DNA from: Gammaproteobacteria bacterium
GTDB lineage: Bacteria > Pseudomonadota > Gammaproteobacteria > Enterobacterales > Psychrobiaceae
Assembly (NCBI GenBank): GCA_013214965.1
Contig: JABSRU010000020.1
Coordinates: 1 to 64,000 of the forward strand
Length of the DNA: 64,000 bases
Reading direction: 5' to 3'
Shown here: piece by piece, positions 47,531 through 56,943 of the stretch
How positions within the stretch are numbered: position 1 is the first letter of the stretch
Layout: every line of letters begins with the position of its first letter
Notes under the pieces: generated by a model
Database searches by the model: none
Told to the model about the DNA's origin: nothing
What the model saw: only the letters and a program-made list of their open reading frames with translations
Position numbers and translations under genes: made by a program

Positions 47531-48313
47531 TTACAAAAACAAAGGACCAACTTCTGGTTTAGGTAATTGAAATTTATCAGGATAGTCAACTTCGACTAAA
47601 TATAAGCCGCCAGGTTTAGACGTTGCGGGCGCAACAGCACGATCTTTTGCGTTAAGCGTTGTGGTCACAAATCCAACAGGTTGCGCCCCTTTACCCACTT
47701 CTATTAATGCCCCAACAATATTACGGACCATATGATGAAGAAAACCATTAGCCTTTGCATCAATAATAATGAAATTGCCTTGCCGAGATACCGTTAAGTG
47801 GTGAATCGTCCGCACCGGAGAGTGTGCTTGGCAATGTTTTGCTCGGTAAGACGTAAAATCATGCTCACCCACAAATAACTGAGCGGCTTGCGCCATCAGC
47901 TCAGCATTGAGTGGCTGATAATAATGACTCAATCCTTTGGCTAAAATAGCAGGACGTACCACTGAATTACATAAAATATAACGATAGCGACGCGCGGTGG
48001 CACTAAAGCGCGCATGAAACTCGTCATCAACTCGTTTTATCCAACGTACAGCCACACTGTCAGGCAATAATGCATTAACACCAATCGTCCAACCAGTATC
48101 ATCTCTGATGGCCTCGGTATCAAAATGAACCACTTGGCCTGTGCCATGTACCCCGCAATCTGTCCGACCGGCACAGTGCACTCTAATCGGTTGATTAGCG
48201 ATTTTACTTAAGGCTTGTTCTAAAACCTGTTGTACTGAAATAACATCACTTTGACGCTGCCAACCATAAAATTGCGAGCCATCATATTCAATTCCTAACG
48301 CAATACGCATCAT
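47531..48313 (-). CDS. truA: tRNA pseudouridine synthase A
   Basis: Makes pseudouridine at positions 38-40 of tRNAs. It is 260 aa (E. coli 270). The catalytic aspartate is Asp52 in the [10 protein letters not shown] motif. The [14 protein letters not shown]-terminus, [13 protein letters not shown] block and [15 protein letters not shown] motif are all present. The start could be either of two adjacent ATG codons (48313 or 48310). It is 60 nt downstream of fimV. Confidence 0.96.
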   Translation of the reverse strand: MMRIALGIEYDGSQFYGWQRQSDVISVQQVLEQALSKIANQPIRVHCAGRTDCGVHGTGQVVHFDTEAIRDDTGWTIGVNALLPDSVAVRWIKRVDDEFHARFSATARRYRYILCNSVVRPAILAKGLSHYYQPLNAELMAQAAQLFVGEHDFTSYRAKHCQAHSPVRTIHHLTVSRQGNFIIIDAKANGFLHHMVRNIVGALIEVGKGAQPVGFVTTTLNAKDRAVAPATSKPGGLYLVEVDYPDKFQLPKPEVGPLFL

Positions 48314-48373
48314 ATTCTAATACCAATTTGTTCTGTAGTCATATAAAGCATTATCTCAGATATAGCATTCAAA

Positions 48374-50638
48374 TTATGCTTTTATCTTCTTTAACAGCTT
48401 CGCTGCTTCTTTTTGTTGTACTTCATCACCCAAACGCTGCACTTCTTCGAGCATTTCACGAGCATTATCATTTTCATCAATTTCAATATAAGCGCGCGCT
48501 AAATCCAATTTTTTACCACAGCCTTGAGGATCTTTATCAACATCAACATTATCAATGTTAGATACCATCTCAGGAAACTCATCAAGACCAATGTCTAAGT
48601 CGACATTTTGATAAGGCTCACCGTCATCTTCTGAAGCAGAATCATTAAGTAACTTATCAATATCAATATAGCTATTTTCTTGTGCAAATTGCTCAAGCTG
48701 ACTATGAAGTTTATCCTCAGCGGCTGTCGGTTGTTGCGGCTGTTCGCTCGCTTGCGCAGCGGCGGGTGTTGATAATAATGAGTCGAGTTGATTTATTTCA
48801 GCGCTAGCCTCAGGCGCTGAATCATCCGTTGCTGGATCAATCATCTGGTCTAAGGCATTAACTAAATGCTGAGCCTGCCCCGTCGCCATTAGCGAAGTGT
48901 CCTCCTCTTGAGTCATCAAGTATGGCTGCTCTATCGTGTCAACATTGGCTAACTTTTCTAAGGCATTAGCATCAAACTCATCATCGGAGTCCATTTCACT
49001 TATGATGTTTTGATCAGTAAACTCATCAGTTTCAGCCAGCAAGGCATCGATATCATCAGCTGCTACAGCAACCTCGACTTCCGGATCAGATTCAGCCACC
49101 ACTTCTTCGGTTTCGGCCAGCAAGGCATCGATATCATCGGCTGCTACCGTAGAGTTTTCACTCGTACTATTATCTGTCGATTCGGTGTCTTCTAACGCAT
49201 CGACTTCCGCTAATAATGCATCAATATCATCAGGTGCAACATCAGTGCTATCCATTTCTTCAAGTAAAGCATCGATATCATCAGCATCAACGACGTCATC
49301 GGATGATTCAGTGTCTTCTAATGCGTCGGCCTCAGCTAGTAAGGCATCGATATCATCAACACTAACGATATCATCTAATGTTTCAGTCTTTTCTAACGCA
49401 TCGGCTTCGGCTAATAATGCATCGATATCATCAGCACTAACAACGTCATCTGATGTCTTAGGCTCTTCTAATGCATCAGCTTCTGCTAATAAGGCATCAA
49501 TATCGTCACTACTAACAATATCCTCATCGGGTTCACCATCTGTAAATACCTGTTCAGAGTCCGATTCATCATCTAATCTAACTTCATCTAGGTCATCGTC
49601 TGGTAGTAATAACTCATCATCGATTCCTGGTAGTTCGTCACTCAGTAAATCATCTAATGGATCGCCATCATCAGAAATCAATAGGTCATCATCATTAAGA
49701 TCTTCACTTAATCCATCTTCAACTTCCGTTAAATCAGGCTCTGGTTCAATCACACTTGCGGTCTTTGTAACGGTTTCAACAATGGTCGTGGGCTTTCTCC
49801 GACTTAACCAAAACATTAATCCGCCTAAGACGGCAATCGATGGGATGCTAGACAATGCAGCGATTACCCAACCATTTTTAAAGATACTTGACTGTTCTGT
49901 CGCCGCTTTTTCTTCAATTAGGGCGAGTTCTTGCTGTAATAACTGATGATCTTTCTTTAATTGTTTATCAAGTTCATCTTGAACTTTCATTGCATCAAGT
50001 TCTTCAGTCAATGTTGTAATTTGTTGCCGAAGTACTTTGTTTTCATCGATAAGCAATTGCATATCGTTCATCGCTAAATTAAGCTGCTTTCGACTGTTAT
50101 CTAATTCGATTTGATCAACCCTTGGTACTGATTCAACGATATCGACGACATCAATTTCAGGTTGACGAACCACTGAGGTTTTGATTATTACAGATGGTTG
50201 TGCTTTGGTGTTTATGAGCTGTTGTTTGATTGTTTCTTTAGCTGCTGGGAGCTTTTGACTATCGCTGGCGATTTTAGCTTTGGCTTGCTGTTTAGTAATC
50301 GCTGATATATCTTCACTAGCAGGAATGACTAATATGCTGCCATCTTTCAATAAGTTAATATTACCATTGGTAAAGGCACGGGGATTAGCTAAAAAAATAG
50401 CGATCATCACTTGGTCAATGCTCTGGCGTTTATCCAATCGCATCGTATAAGCAATTCGCCACAGCGTATCTTTAGCTGTTATGGGGCCATACTGCCGAGC
50501 TTTGTTCTTTTTTACCACAACCTGATTGTCAGGGCCTGTCAAAGAAATAGCGAATACTGACTGAGAATTTAATGCCGACAGTCCGAACATTATGTGTAGC
50601 GTAAGAATAAAATAAAATATTTTTTTGAAAAGATTCAT
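48374..50638 (-). CDS. fimV: FimV/HubP-type polar hub protein
   Basis: About 754 aa counted from the ATG at 50638, chosen because AGGGA lies 5 nt upstream and a signal peptide (MNLFKKIFYFILTLHI, cleavage near SVFA) follows. Order: signal peptide; periplasmic FimV N-terminal/LysM-like domain (about 50-115); Gln-rich helical region and coiled coil (about 175-250); one membrane helix (about 256-278); a long acidic cytoplasmic region (290-600) with seven DDIDALL repeats; and a C-terminal FimV/TPR domain (about 705-754). Such proteins recruit chemotaxis, ParC-like and pilus proteins to the cell pole. It lies between usg and truA, as in other Vibrio- and Shewanella-like genomes. Confidence 0.92.
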   Translation of the reverse strand: MNLFKKIFYFILTLHIMFGLSALNSQSVFAISLTGPDNQVVVKKNKARQYGPITAKDTLWRIAYTMRLDKRQSIDQVMIAIFLANPRAFTNGNINLLKDGSILVIPASEDISAITKQQAKAKIASDSQKLPAAKETIKQQLINTKAQPSVIIKTSVVRQPEIDVVDIVESVPRVDQIELDNSRKQLNLAMNDMQLLIDENKVLRQQITTLTEELDAMKVQDELDKQLKKDHQLLQQELALIEEKAATEQSSIFKNGWVIAALSSIPSIAVLGGLMFWLSRRKPTTIVETVTKTASVIEPEPDLTEVEDGLSEDLNDDDLLISDDGDPLDDLLSDELPGIDDELLLPDDDLDEVRLDDESDSEQVFTDGEPDEDIVSSDDIDALLAEADALEEPKTSDDVVSADDIDALLAEADALEKTETLDDIVSVDDIDALLAEADALEDTESSDDVVDADDIDALLEEMDSTDVAPDDIDALLAEVDALEDTESTDNSTSENSTVAADDIDALLAETEEVVAESDPEVEVAVAADDIDALLAETDEFTDQNIISEMDSDDEFDANALEKLANVDTIEQPYLMTQEEDTSLMATGQAQHLVNALDQMIDPATDDSAPEASAEINQLDSLLSTPAAAQASEQPQQPTAAEDKLHSQLEQFAQENSYIDIDKLLNDSASEDDGEPYQNVDLDIGLDEFPEMVSNIDNVDVDKDPQGCGKKLDLARAYIEIDENDNAREMLEEVQRLGDEVQQKEAAKLLKKIKA
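49037..49507 (-). repeat. seven DDIDALL repeats in FimV
   Basis: DDIDALL begins at residues 378, 403, 428, 453, 470, 501 and 528 (754-residue numbering). The first four are 25 residues apart with well-conserved spacers (AEADALE plus an acidic linker); the later ones drift (17, 31 and 27). The DNA repeat unit is 75 nt in the regular part. Confidence 0.95.
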
Positions 50639-50844
50639 CATTGTCCCTTGACAATAAAAACAAATAACCATAAGCATTTGATATTTAACTTAAAAATCAA
50701 AACTGTAATATACTGTTTAAATTTATTGTCTTATCATATCAGCAAATTAGTAAAAAACTACCACCATTAAAGATCAATGCAAGTTTTTTGACTATTATCT
50801 AAATGCAATTTTCGCTCCATGATAAATATAATGACAAGAATAAG

Positions 50845-50886
50845 TAAAAATAGCGTCAAAACAACTTGTTAGTATGTCTTGACGCT
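50845..50886 (-). terminator. hairpin downstream of usg
   Basis: AGCGTCAA (50852-50859) and TTGACGCT (50879-50886) arms with a 19-nt loop. On the minus strand the stem is followed by ATTTTTA. It lies 13 nt past the usg stop and would separate pdxB-usg from fimV transcription. Confidence 0.7.
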
Positions 50887-50898
50887 TACTGAAAGTAG

Positions 50899-51909
50899 TT
50901 AGTAGTAATCCCTAATCAATAATTCGGCAATTTTTAGACTGTTTAGTGCCGTGCCTGCTCGCGTATTGTCAGCCACGGTCCATACATTGAGACCATTAGG
51001 ATGGCTCAGGTCACTGCGTAAACGTCCTACATGTACCATATCGGTGCCACTTGCATCACCAACTTGAGTCGGGACATGGGTTGGATCGTATTCAATTTGA
51101 TCACATTGAGTTAACCACTGTGCGACTTCTTCAGGGTCAATCGGTGATATGGTTTCAATATTAATGGATTGCGCTAAACCATAAAATACCGGTGTCATTA
51201 CACTCACGGTATTGATAAAACCGCTATCATCACCTAAAAATTTTGCCGCTTCATTGTTAATTAATCTTTCATCAGTGCTAATGCCATCATCACCTAATTG
51301 ACCAACAGTCGGTAATATATTGAAGGCCAACTGTGCTGAATAAGGATTATCTTCAATTTGCATGCCGTTCAATAGCTTTGAACACTGCTTAGCCAACTCT
51401 TTAATCCCAGATTCACCAGCACTTGAAACAGAATGGTGATTGGTTAAATTAATTCGAGTGATAGCCACTTGATCAGCAATTGGCTTCAGTACGGTCCATA
51501 ATTGAATACTTGCACTAGAAGGGCTTGAGATAATATTACTGTTTCTAAAATCAGCTATCGCGCTACCATTAAGGTGCGGGATCACCATCGGAATATCTTG
51601 ACGGTCAATAAATGATGATGTTGTATCAATCACCGCAACACCGCTCTCAGCGGCAATCGTCGCAAACTTGAGTGTACTTTCTTGATCTTCACAGAAAAAA
51701 GCTAAGTGGACTTGTGACCAGTCAAAATCATTTAATTCTTTGATCTTTAGTGGTTTGTTTTTATACATACCTGCATCGGCAATGCTAGCGTCAGCCGCTA
51801 ATGGGTATAAACAATCAACAGGAAATTCACGTTGTTCAATTAATTCAATTAACGCTTTACCAACAAGGGTGTGCGCTCCAACAACAGCAATATTAAATTG
51901 CTCAGACAT
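50899..51909 (-). CDS. usg: Usg-1, aspartate-semialdehyde dehydrogenase-like protein
   Basis: A 336-aa relative of Asd with the N-terminal NADP-binding GxxTLVGKAL motif (11-20). At the position of the catalytic cysteine (family NCST) it reads SSAS, so the nucleophile is replaced by Ser132. The Asd reaction is therefore unlikely. This matches the Usg-1 group, found next to pdxB and truA in E. coli, whose function is unknown. The C-terminal H-x-G-R motif (VHVGRLRSDLS) survives. It starts 2 nt after the pdxB stop. Confidence 0.92.
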   Translation of the reverse strand: MSEQFNIAVVGAHTLVGKALIELIEQREFPVDCLYPLAADASIADAGMYKNKPLKIKELNDFDWSQVHLAFFCEDQESTLKFATIAAESGVAVIDTTSSFIDRQDIPMVIPHLNGSAIADFRNSNIISSPSSASIQLWTVLKPIADQVAITRINLTNHHSVSSAGESGIKELAKQCSKLLNGMQIEDNPYSAQLAFNILPTVGQLGDDGISTDERLINNEAAKFLGDDSGFINTVSVMTPVFYGLAQSINIETISPIDPEEVAQWLTQCDQIEYDPTHVPTQVGDASGTDMVHVGRLRSDLSHPNGLNVWTVADNTRAGTALNSLKIAELLIRDYY

Positions 51910-51911
51910 AT

Positions 51912-53060
51912 CTAATCTCCGGTATTATTTGGGGTGTTCAAAATAGAGTTAAAACCAAGTTGTGCCAAATCGACAGTGCAATGGTGGTCACTATAAACCG
52001 TTAAGGCACTAAATTCACGACGCACGCCGTACTGTTTTCTTAAATTGTCGAAGCCATCACCGTTCAGCCCTAAATGGCGACACAAGTCATCGTCATCTCG
52101 AATGTCATAAACCAGTTTAACCAATTTACTCAATTGGCGGTTATTAACCCAGTCCTGACAGACAACATTAGGAATGGTCGGTGGGGGCAATAAATCATGC
52201 AATTTTTTATCAAGTGCTTGCTGGTTAATTTGACACCAGCGCTGATATAGCATGTAGGTGCCTCGTGCCTTTCCTTCAAGGCTATAACCCGCTATATGCG
52301 GTGTGGCAAGCGCGACTTTATCGACTAATTGTTGATTAATCATCGGTTCATTTTGCCACACATCCATCACGGCATGCAGCACTTGCCCTTCATTTAAGCA
52401 ACTCAATAAATCTTGGTTATTCACGACATCGCCACGACAGCTATTAATTAAGATGGTGTTTGGCTTCAGTTGTTTAATAAATGCCCGATCAATTAAGTTG
52501 GCTGTTTTATCGAGACCAGCCTTAATAATTGGCACGTGTAAACTAATGATATCCGCCTTAGCAACCTCATTCATATCACGAAAATCACCTTCAACACCAG
52601 CACGTTGTAACGGTGGGTCGCAAAAGAAATGTTCAATATTTAAAGCCGACAATTTTTTCGCTAACCGCTGACCAATATTACCAGCACCAACAATCGCCAC
52701 CCGTTTTTTTTGTAAGGTTAATTGAAAGCGTGACGACAATGACAAAAGTGCACTAATTACATACTCAGCCACTGCTGTGGCGTTACAACCTGGCGCATTG
52801 GTCCAGGTGATACCGCGTTGCTCAAGATAATCAGCGTCAATATGATCGGTACCAATCGTCGCCGAACCGACAAACTGTAATCGATTAGCCTTAGCCAATA
52901 ACTGCTGATTAACAACGGTGATTGAACGCACCAATAAAATGTCGACATCCACTAAATCATCACAGGTCATTTTTCTGCCAGGCATTTGGGTCACTTGTCC
53001 TATGGAATCAAATAATTGAGTCACATAAGGCATGTTTTCGTCAGCGAGTATTTTGAGCAT
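51912..53060 (-). CDS. pdxB: 4-phosphoerythronate dehydrogenase PdxB
   Basis: D-2-hydroxyacid dehydrogenase of pyridoxal-phosphate synthesis: oxidises 4-phosphoerythronate. It is 382 aa (E. coli 378). The NAD-binding motif is VGAGNIGQRLAKK (about 124-136). The catalytic Arg is in NSCRGDVVN, the Glu in VWQNEP and the His in TPHIAGYSLEGK. The C-terminal PdxB dimerisation domain is present. It lies downstream of fabB behind a terminator and is coupled to usg. Confidence 0.95.
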   Translation of the reverse strand: MLKILADENMPYVTQLFDSIGQVTQMPGRKMTCDDLVDVDILLVRSITVVNQQLLAKANRLQFVGSATIGTDHIDADYLEQRGITWTNAPGCNATAVAEYVISALLSLSSRFQLTLQKKRVAIVGAGNIGQRLAKKLSALNIEHFFCDPPLQRAGVEGDFRDMNEVAKADIISLHVPIIKAGLDKTANLIDRAFIKQLKPNTILINSCRGDVVNNQDLLSCLNEGQVLHAVMDVWQNEPMINQQLVDKVALATPHIAGYSLEGKARGTYMLYQRWCQINQQALDKKLHDLLPPPTIPNVVCQDWVNNRQLSKLVKLVYDIRDDDDLCRHLGLNGDGFDNLRKQYGVRREFSALTVYSDHHCTVDLAQLGFNSILNTPNNTGD

Positions 53061-53096
53061 AATGATTCATCTTTAAATATTTGGCGAGATTGTAGC

Positions 53097-53127
53097 AAAA
53101 AAAAAGCGGCTGTACCTCAGTACAACC
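53097..53127 (-). terminator. rho-independent terminator after fabB
   Basis: Minus-strand stem GGTTGTAC-TGAG-GTACAGCC (one G-U pair) followed by GC and about nine T. It lies 24 nt past the fabB stop and before pdxB. Confidence 0.88.
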
Positions 53128-53150
53128 ACTCTATTTGACTATATTTTGGA

Positions 53151-54365
53151 TTATTTAACGTATTTTTGTAAAATTAACGTCGCATTCGTGCCACCGAAAC
53201 CAAAACTATTAGACATCACCGTTGTCAGCTCTCGCTCTTCAAGTGTACGAACAATTGGTAAATCTTGTGCTTCGGGATCTAAATTATCAATATTGATAGA
53301 AGGTGCTATAAAACTGTTTTCCATCATAATAATTGAATAAATGGCTTCATGAACCCCTGCCGCTCCAAGTGCGTGACCTGAAAGAGATTTAGTAGAACCG
53401 AAACTTGGGACTTGATCCTTAAACAAAGTCTTAATCGCGCCAAGTTCTTTAACATCGCCCACTGGGGTACTGGTACCGTGGGTATTAATGTAATCAATCT
53501 TGCCGTTAGTGGTCGCCATCGCTTGTTCCATACAACGAATAGCACCTTCACCTGATGGTGCGACCATGTCATAGCCGTCAGATGTTGCGCCATACCCAAC
53601 GATCTCAGCATAAATATGAGCACCGCGGGCCAAAGCATGTTCCAGCTCTTCAACCACCACCATACCGCCGCCACCAGAGATAACAAAACCATCACGGTCG
53701 GCATCATAGGTTCGCGATGCAACAGCAGGATTATCGTTAAATTTAGTCGACAGTGCGCCCATGGCATCAAAGCCCATGGCTAAAGACCAATCAACCTCTT
53801 CACCACCGCCTGCAAACACAATATCCTGCTTCCCTAATTGAATCTGCTCTAATGCGTGACCAATACAATGGGATGATGTTGCACAAGCTGAACTAATTGA
53901 ATAGTTAATCCCTTTGATTTTAAAAGGAGTAGCAAGTGTTGCAGAGGTAGTGCTAGACATTATTTTTGGTACAACATAAGGTCCAATACGCTTAACGCCT
54001 TTTTCACGCAACTTGTCAGCAGCTTCGATTTGCGTCGCCGAAGAGGCGCCGCCCGAACCAGCCACAATACCCACGCGAGGATTTGATACCTGCTCCGGTG
54101 TTAATTTTGCATCTTCAATCGCCTGTGCCATCGCGATATAAGCATACGCTGATGCCTTACCCATAAAGCGCATTGCTTTACGGTCAACAAATTGTGTTGG
54201 ATCTAATTTAATATCACCCCATACGTGACTGCGTAATTGATATTGCTCGAATTGCTCAGAGTGGGTAATTCCGCTTTTCCCTTCGCGTAATGACTCTGTT
54301 ACTTCTGCGACATCGTTACCGATACTTGATACGATACCTAGGCCTGTAATTACTGCACGTCTCAT
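53151..54365 (-). CDS. fabB: beta-ketoacyl-ACP synthase I
   Basis: Condensing enzyme of fatty acid elongation, needed for unsaturated chains. It is 404 aa (E. coli FabB 406). The Cys-His-His triad sits in [14 protein letters not shown] (Cys about 162), [11 protein letters not shown] (about 298) and [12 protein letters not shown] (about 332). The C-terminal [14 protein letters not shown] is intact. It is transcribed divergently from mnmC across 118 nt. It probably has its own promoter there and ends at the downstream terminator. Confidence 0.96.
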   Translation of the reverse strand: MRRAVITGLGIVSSIGNDVAEVTESLREGKSGITHSEQFEQYQLRSHVWGDIKLDPTQFVDRKAMRFMGKASAYAYIAMAQAIEDAKLTPEQVSNPRVGIVAGSGGASSATQIEAADKLREKGVKRIGPYVVPKIMSSTTSATLATPFKIKGINYSISSACATSSHCIGHALEQIQLGKQDIVFAGGGEEVDWSLAMGFDAMGALSTKFNDNPAVASRTYDADRDGFVISGGGGMVVVEELEHALARGAHIYAEIVGYGATSDGYDMVAPSGEGAIRCMEQAMATTNGKIDYINTHGTSTPVGDVKELGAIKTLFKDQVPSFGSTKSLSGHALGAAGVHEAIYSIIMMENSFIAPSINIDNLDPEAQDLPIVRTLEERELTTVMSNSFGFGGTNATLILQKYVK

Positions 54366-54483
54366 TTTAAATCCTGCTCTTATGTAAACTTAAGTATATT
54401 GTAATAACAAATCCAACCCGTAGTGGTCAGCTTTGATCAATTATCATGTAATATACAGTTAAATCACTAAGGAAGTTAAGCTA

Positions 54484-56523
54484 TTGTCATATAAAATTAA
54501 ACCGGCTACCCTGAGTTGGAATCAAGCTCCCGAGCCTTATTCGGAATTATTCGATGATGTCTATTTTTCCAGTGGTGACGAACTCGAAGAATTGCAGTAT
54601 GTTTTCATTAAACAAAACCAGCTATTAAGCCGTTGGAAACACTGTACCAGTAAGCATTATGTGATTGGTGAAACCAGCTTTGGCAGTGGCCTTAACTTTC
54701 TTATCCTGTGTCAGACTTTCGAACAATTTATTAAAGAAAACCCCGGGCATTGCCTCAAACGATTATATTTCATCAGTTTTGAGAGATACCCGCTAACGGC
54801 GCCAGATTTAATCAACGCCCATCAACGTTGGCCACAATTGTCAGCCTACGCAACTCAATTACAACAAGCCTACCCACCTGCTGTACCAGGATGTCATCGT
54901 CTTGACGTATCACTGACCACAAGTATCAAACATCACATTATTTTGGATTTGTGGTTTGGCAATATCAAAGAGACCTTACCTCAAGTTCATTCAGGCCCCG
55001 ATGGCATCATTGATAGCTGGATGCTTGATGCTTTTGCGCCGATTAAAAACAGTGATATGTGGTGCCAACAGCTTTATCACGATATTGCAACAATCACTAA
55101 AAATAACGCTTCTCTTGCGACATTTACCACTGCTGATCATGTTCAACGAGGGTTACAACAAGCTGGATTTGCCATCACGAAAGTAAAAGACTTTGGCATT
55201 AAACGAGAGATGCTCACAGCCAGTTTTAAGCGCACCAATAAGCAATCTTCAACACCAAGCTGGTATTATCGACCCCATGCAGAGAAAATCAAAGAAGTGA
55301 CTATTATTGGTGGCGGAATAGCCAGTGCCGCACTAACGTTCGCGTTAGCCAAGCGTGGTATCAAGGTTAACCTGTTATGCCAAGATCCTCAGCTCGCCAT
55401 GGCGGCATCGGGTAACGTTCAAGGCGGGTTTTACCCGTTAATTAACAGTCAACACGATTATCTAAGTCAATTCTACAGCCAAGCATTTAGCTATGCTAGG
55501 CAAGTTATTCAACCGTTGATGACAACAAAAAAACTCGTTAATGCCAAATTTTGTGGTGCTTTATTATTAAGTTATAATGATAAATTAGCATCACGTCACC
55601 AACAAATCGTCAGCAGTGGCTGGTTCCCAGACAACTTTGTTCAACCACTCGATGCTCAACAAGCATCAACAACCGCAGGTATAAAACTTAGCCACAGTGC
55701 GCTATATTTTCCGTCCGCTGGTTGGCTTTCACCCAACCAATTAACGAAAGTGTTAATCGAGCAAGCTCAGCTATTAACCACCGTCAATATTTATTACGAT
55801 CATCAAGTGCACGACATTGAATATCAAGCACCAGCACAGCGTTGGCAAGTCAATTTAGTCAATCGTCAGCCGTTAACTTGCCGATATCTAATTTTGGCCA
55901 ATGGTCATCAACTTGATAAATTTCAACAAACAAAAGATTTGTCTTTATATCAAACGAGCGGTCAAGTCAGTCATATCGAAAGCAATAATGCATTAAAGCC
56001 GTTGCGAACATTATTATGCTACAAGGGTTACTTAACGCCAGCGCTACAGCAACAACATTGTTTAGGAGCCAGTTTTGAACGGGGAAAAAATCACTTAAAA
56101 CTGAGTCAAGCTGAGCATATCTCAAATATTGAAAAGCTCCAACAGTGCGTCGAGCATGAAACTTGGAGTATGGCAATTGACCGTGATGCTTTAGCTGGCA
56201 AAGTCGGCATCAGAATGAGTGCAAAAGATCATTTGCCAATGGTTGGCAGCGTACCCGATGTCAAATTAACGCAATCTCTTTATCATGATTTAGCACGGGG
56301 AAAACCCGCGAAGCAATATTACAATGCTCCGGTACATCACAACTTATTCATGATTGGAGCGTTAGGTTCTCGAGGCTTGTGCTCAGCGTTATTACTGGGT
56401 GAAGTACTGAGCGCTCAACTCTGTAACGAACCGCAACCTGTTGCCCAAACACTACTAAATCAACTTAACCCAAATCGTTATTGGATTAAGCAATTAAAGA
56501 GTGGCAATAGCATTGTTAGTTAA
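54484..56523 (+). CDS. mnmC: bifunctional tRNA modification protein MnmC
   Basis: Finishes the mnm5s2U wobble modification of tRNA. It is about 680 aa (E. coli 668). The N-terminal MnmC2 methyltransferase domain (about 1-240) has GETSFGSGLNFL and DAFAPIKN motifs. The C-terminal FAD-dependent MnmC1 oxidase domain (about 270-660) has the dinucleotide fold IIGGGIASAALTFALAKRG (about 277) and a C-terminal GALGSRGLCSA FAD motif. Translation appears to begin at TTG (54484): AAGGAAG lies 8 nt upstream, the family N-terminus (IKPATLSWN) begins at once, and no in-frame ATG precedes it. Confidence 0.95.
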   Translation: MSYKIKPATLSWNQAPEPYSELFDDVYFSSGDELEELQYVFIKQNQLLSRWKHCTSKHYVIGETSFGSGLNFLILCQTFEQFIKENPGHCLKRLYFISFERYPLTAPDLINAHQRWPQLSAYATQLQQAYPPAVPGCHRLDVSLTTSIKHHIILDLWFGNIKETLPQVHSGPDGIIDSWMLDAFAPIKNSDMWCQQLYHDIATITKNNASLATFTTADHVQRGLQQAGFAITKVKDFGIKREMLTASFKRTNKQSSTPSWYYRPHAEKIKEVTIIGGGIASAALTFALAKRGIKVNLLCQDPQLAMAASGNVQGGFYPLINSQHDYLSQFYSQAFSYARQVIQPLMTTKKLVNAKFCGALLLSYNDKLASRHQQIVSSGWFPDNFVQPLDAQQASTTAGIKLSHSALYFPSAGWLSPNQLTKVLIEQAQLLTTVNIYYDHQVHDIEYQAPAQRWQVNLVNRQPLTCRYLILANGHQLDKFQQTKDLSLYQTSGQVSHIESNNALKPLRTLLCYKGYLTPALQQQHCLGASFERGKNHLKLSQAEHISNIEKLQQCVEHETWSMAIDRDALAGKVGIRMSAKDHLPMVGSVPDVKLTQSLYHDLARGKPAKQYYNAPVHHNLFMIGALGSRGLCSALLLGEVLSAQLCNEPQPVAQTLLNQLNPNRYWIKQLKSGNSIVS

Positions 56524-56604
56524 TCTGAGCTCTGGATAAGTATTTTTTAACGTGTTGAAATTAAACTACGCATAAGCAAATTCAGATTATTTAGAAGAAG
56601 TGGA

Positions 56605-56853
56605 TTAAAAATCACACTGTGAGAGCGCCATTGGTTTTTGTGCTGCCATCGCACAACCACGCGCTTCATCATTCGCTGCCTTACATTGTTTAACCATTTC
56701 GCCATTAGCAGGTGCAAACTTACCCAATACTTTTTTGACGTGGCTAATAATTTGATCACAATCACTTTGCGGCAACGGATCGGCTCCACCACAAGCAGTG
56801 ATGGCAGAAAGTGCAACGACAACGGTTAATAACTTTACTTGATTAAATAACAT
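56605..56853 (-). CDS. small cysteine-rich lipoprotein
   Basis: An 82-aa protein with a type II signal peptide: MLFNQVKLLTVVVALSAITAC, a lipobox ending at Cys21. Residue +2 is Gly, not Asp, so outer-membrane sorting is expected. The mature part has four further cysteines (32, 57, 67, 80), enough for two disulfides, in a mostly helical Ala/Lys/Asp-rich domain with C-x24-C-x9-C-x12-C spacing. An AAGGAAAG site precedes the ATG. It lies alone between convergent mnmC and the propeller-GGDEF gene. I do not recognise the family. Confidence 0.75.
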   Translation of the reverse strand: MLFNQVKLLTVVVALSAITACGGADPLPQSDCDQIISHVKKVLGKFAPANGEMVKQCKAANDEARGCAMAAQKPMALSQCDF

Positions 56854-56943
56854 ATCTTTCCTTGAAATTTTAGTTTAGCGCAATAGATACGCCATTTATT
56901 ATACTTTTTGAGTATAACCAGTAAATCAAGGAAATAATACCTG

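Noticed and set aside
49185-49946. Open plus-strand frame of 253 codons, very rich in Ser and Ala, opposite fimV
   Set aside because: It is the antisense shadow of the acidic DDIDALL repeat region of FimV; the Ser/Ala composition is simply the complement of Asp/Glu/Ala codons, and no ribosome site or family is seen.
53324-53770. 148-codon frame within fabB on the same strand
   Set aside because: Shadow frame of FabB; composition rich in Leu, Met and Trp with no recognisable domain.
54424-54430. TGGTCAG, a half of a FadR site, between fabB and mnmC
   Set aside because: The second half (expected GACC-type) reads CTTT, so the site is incomplete; not strong enough to report as an operator.
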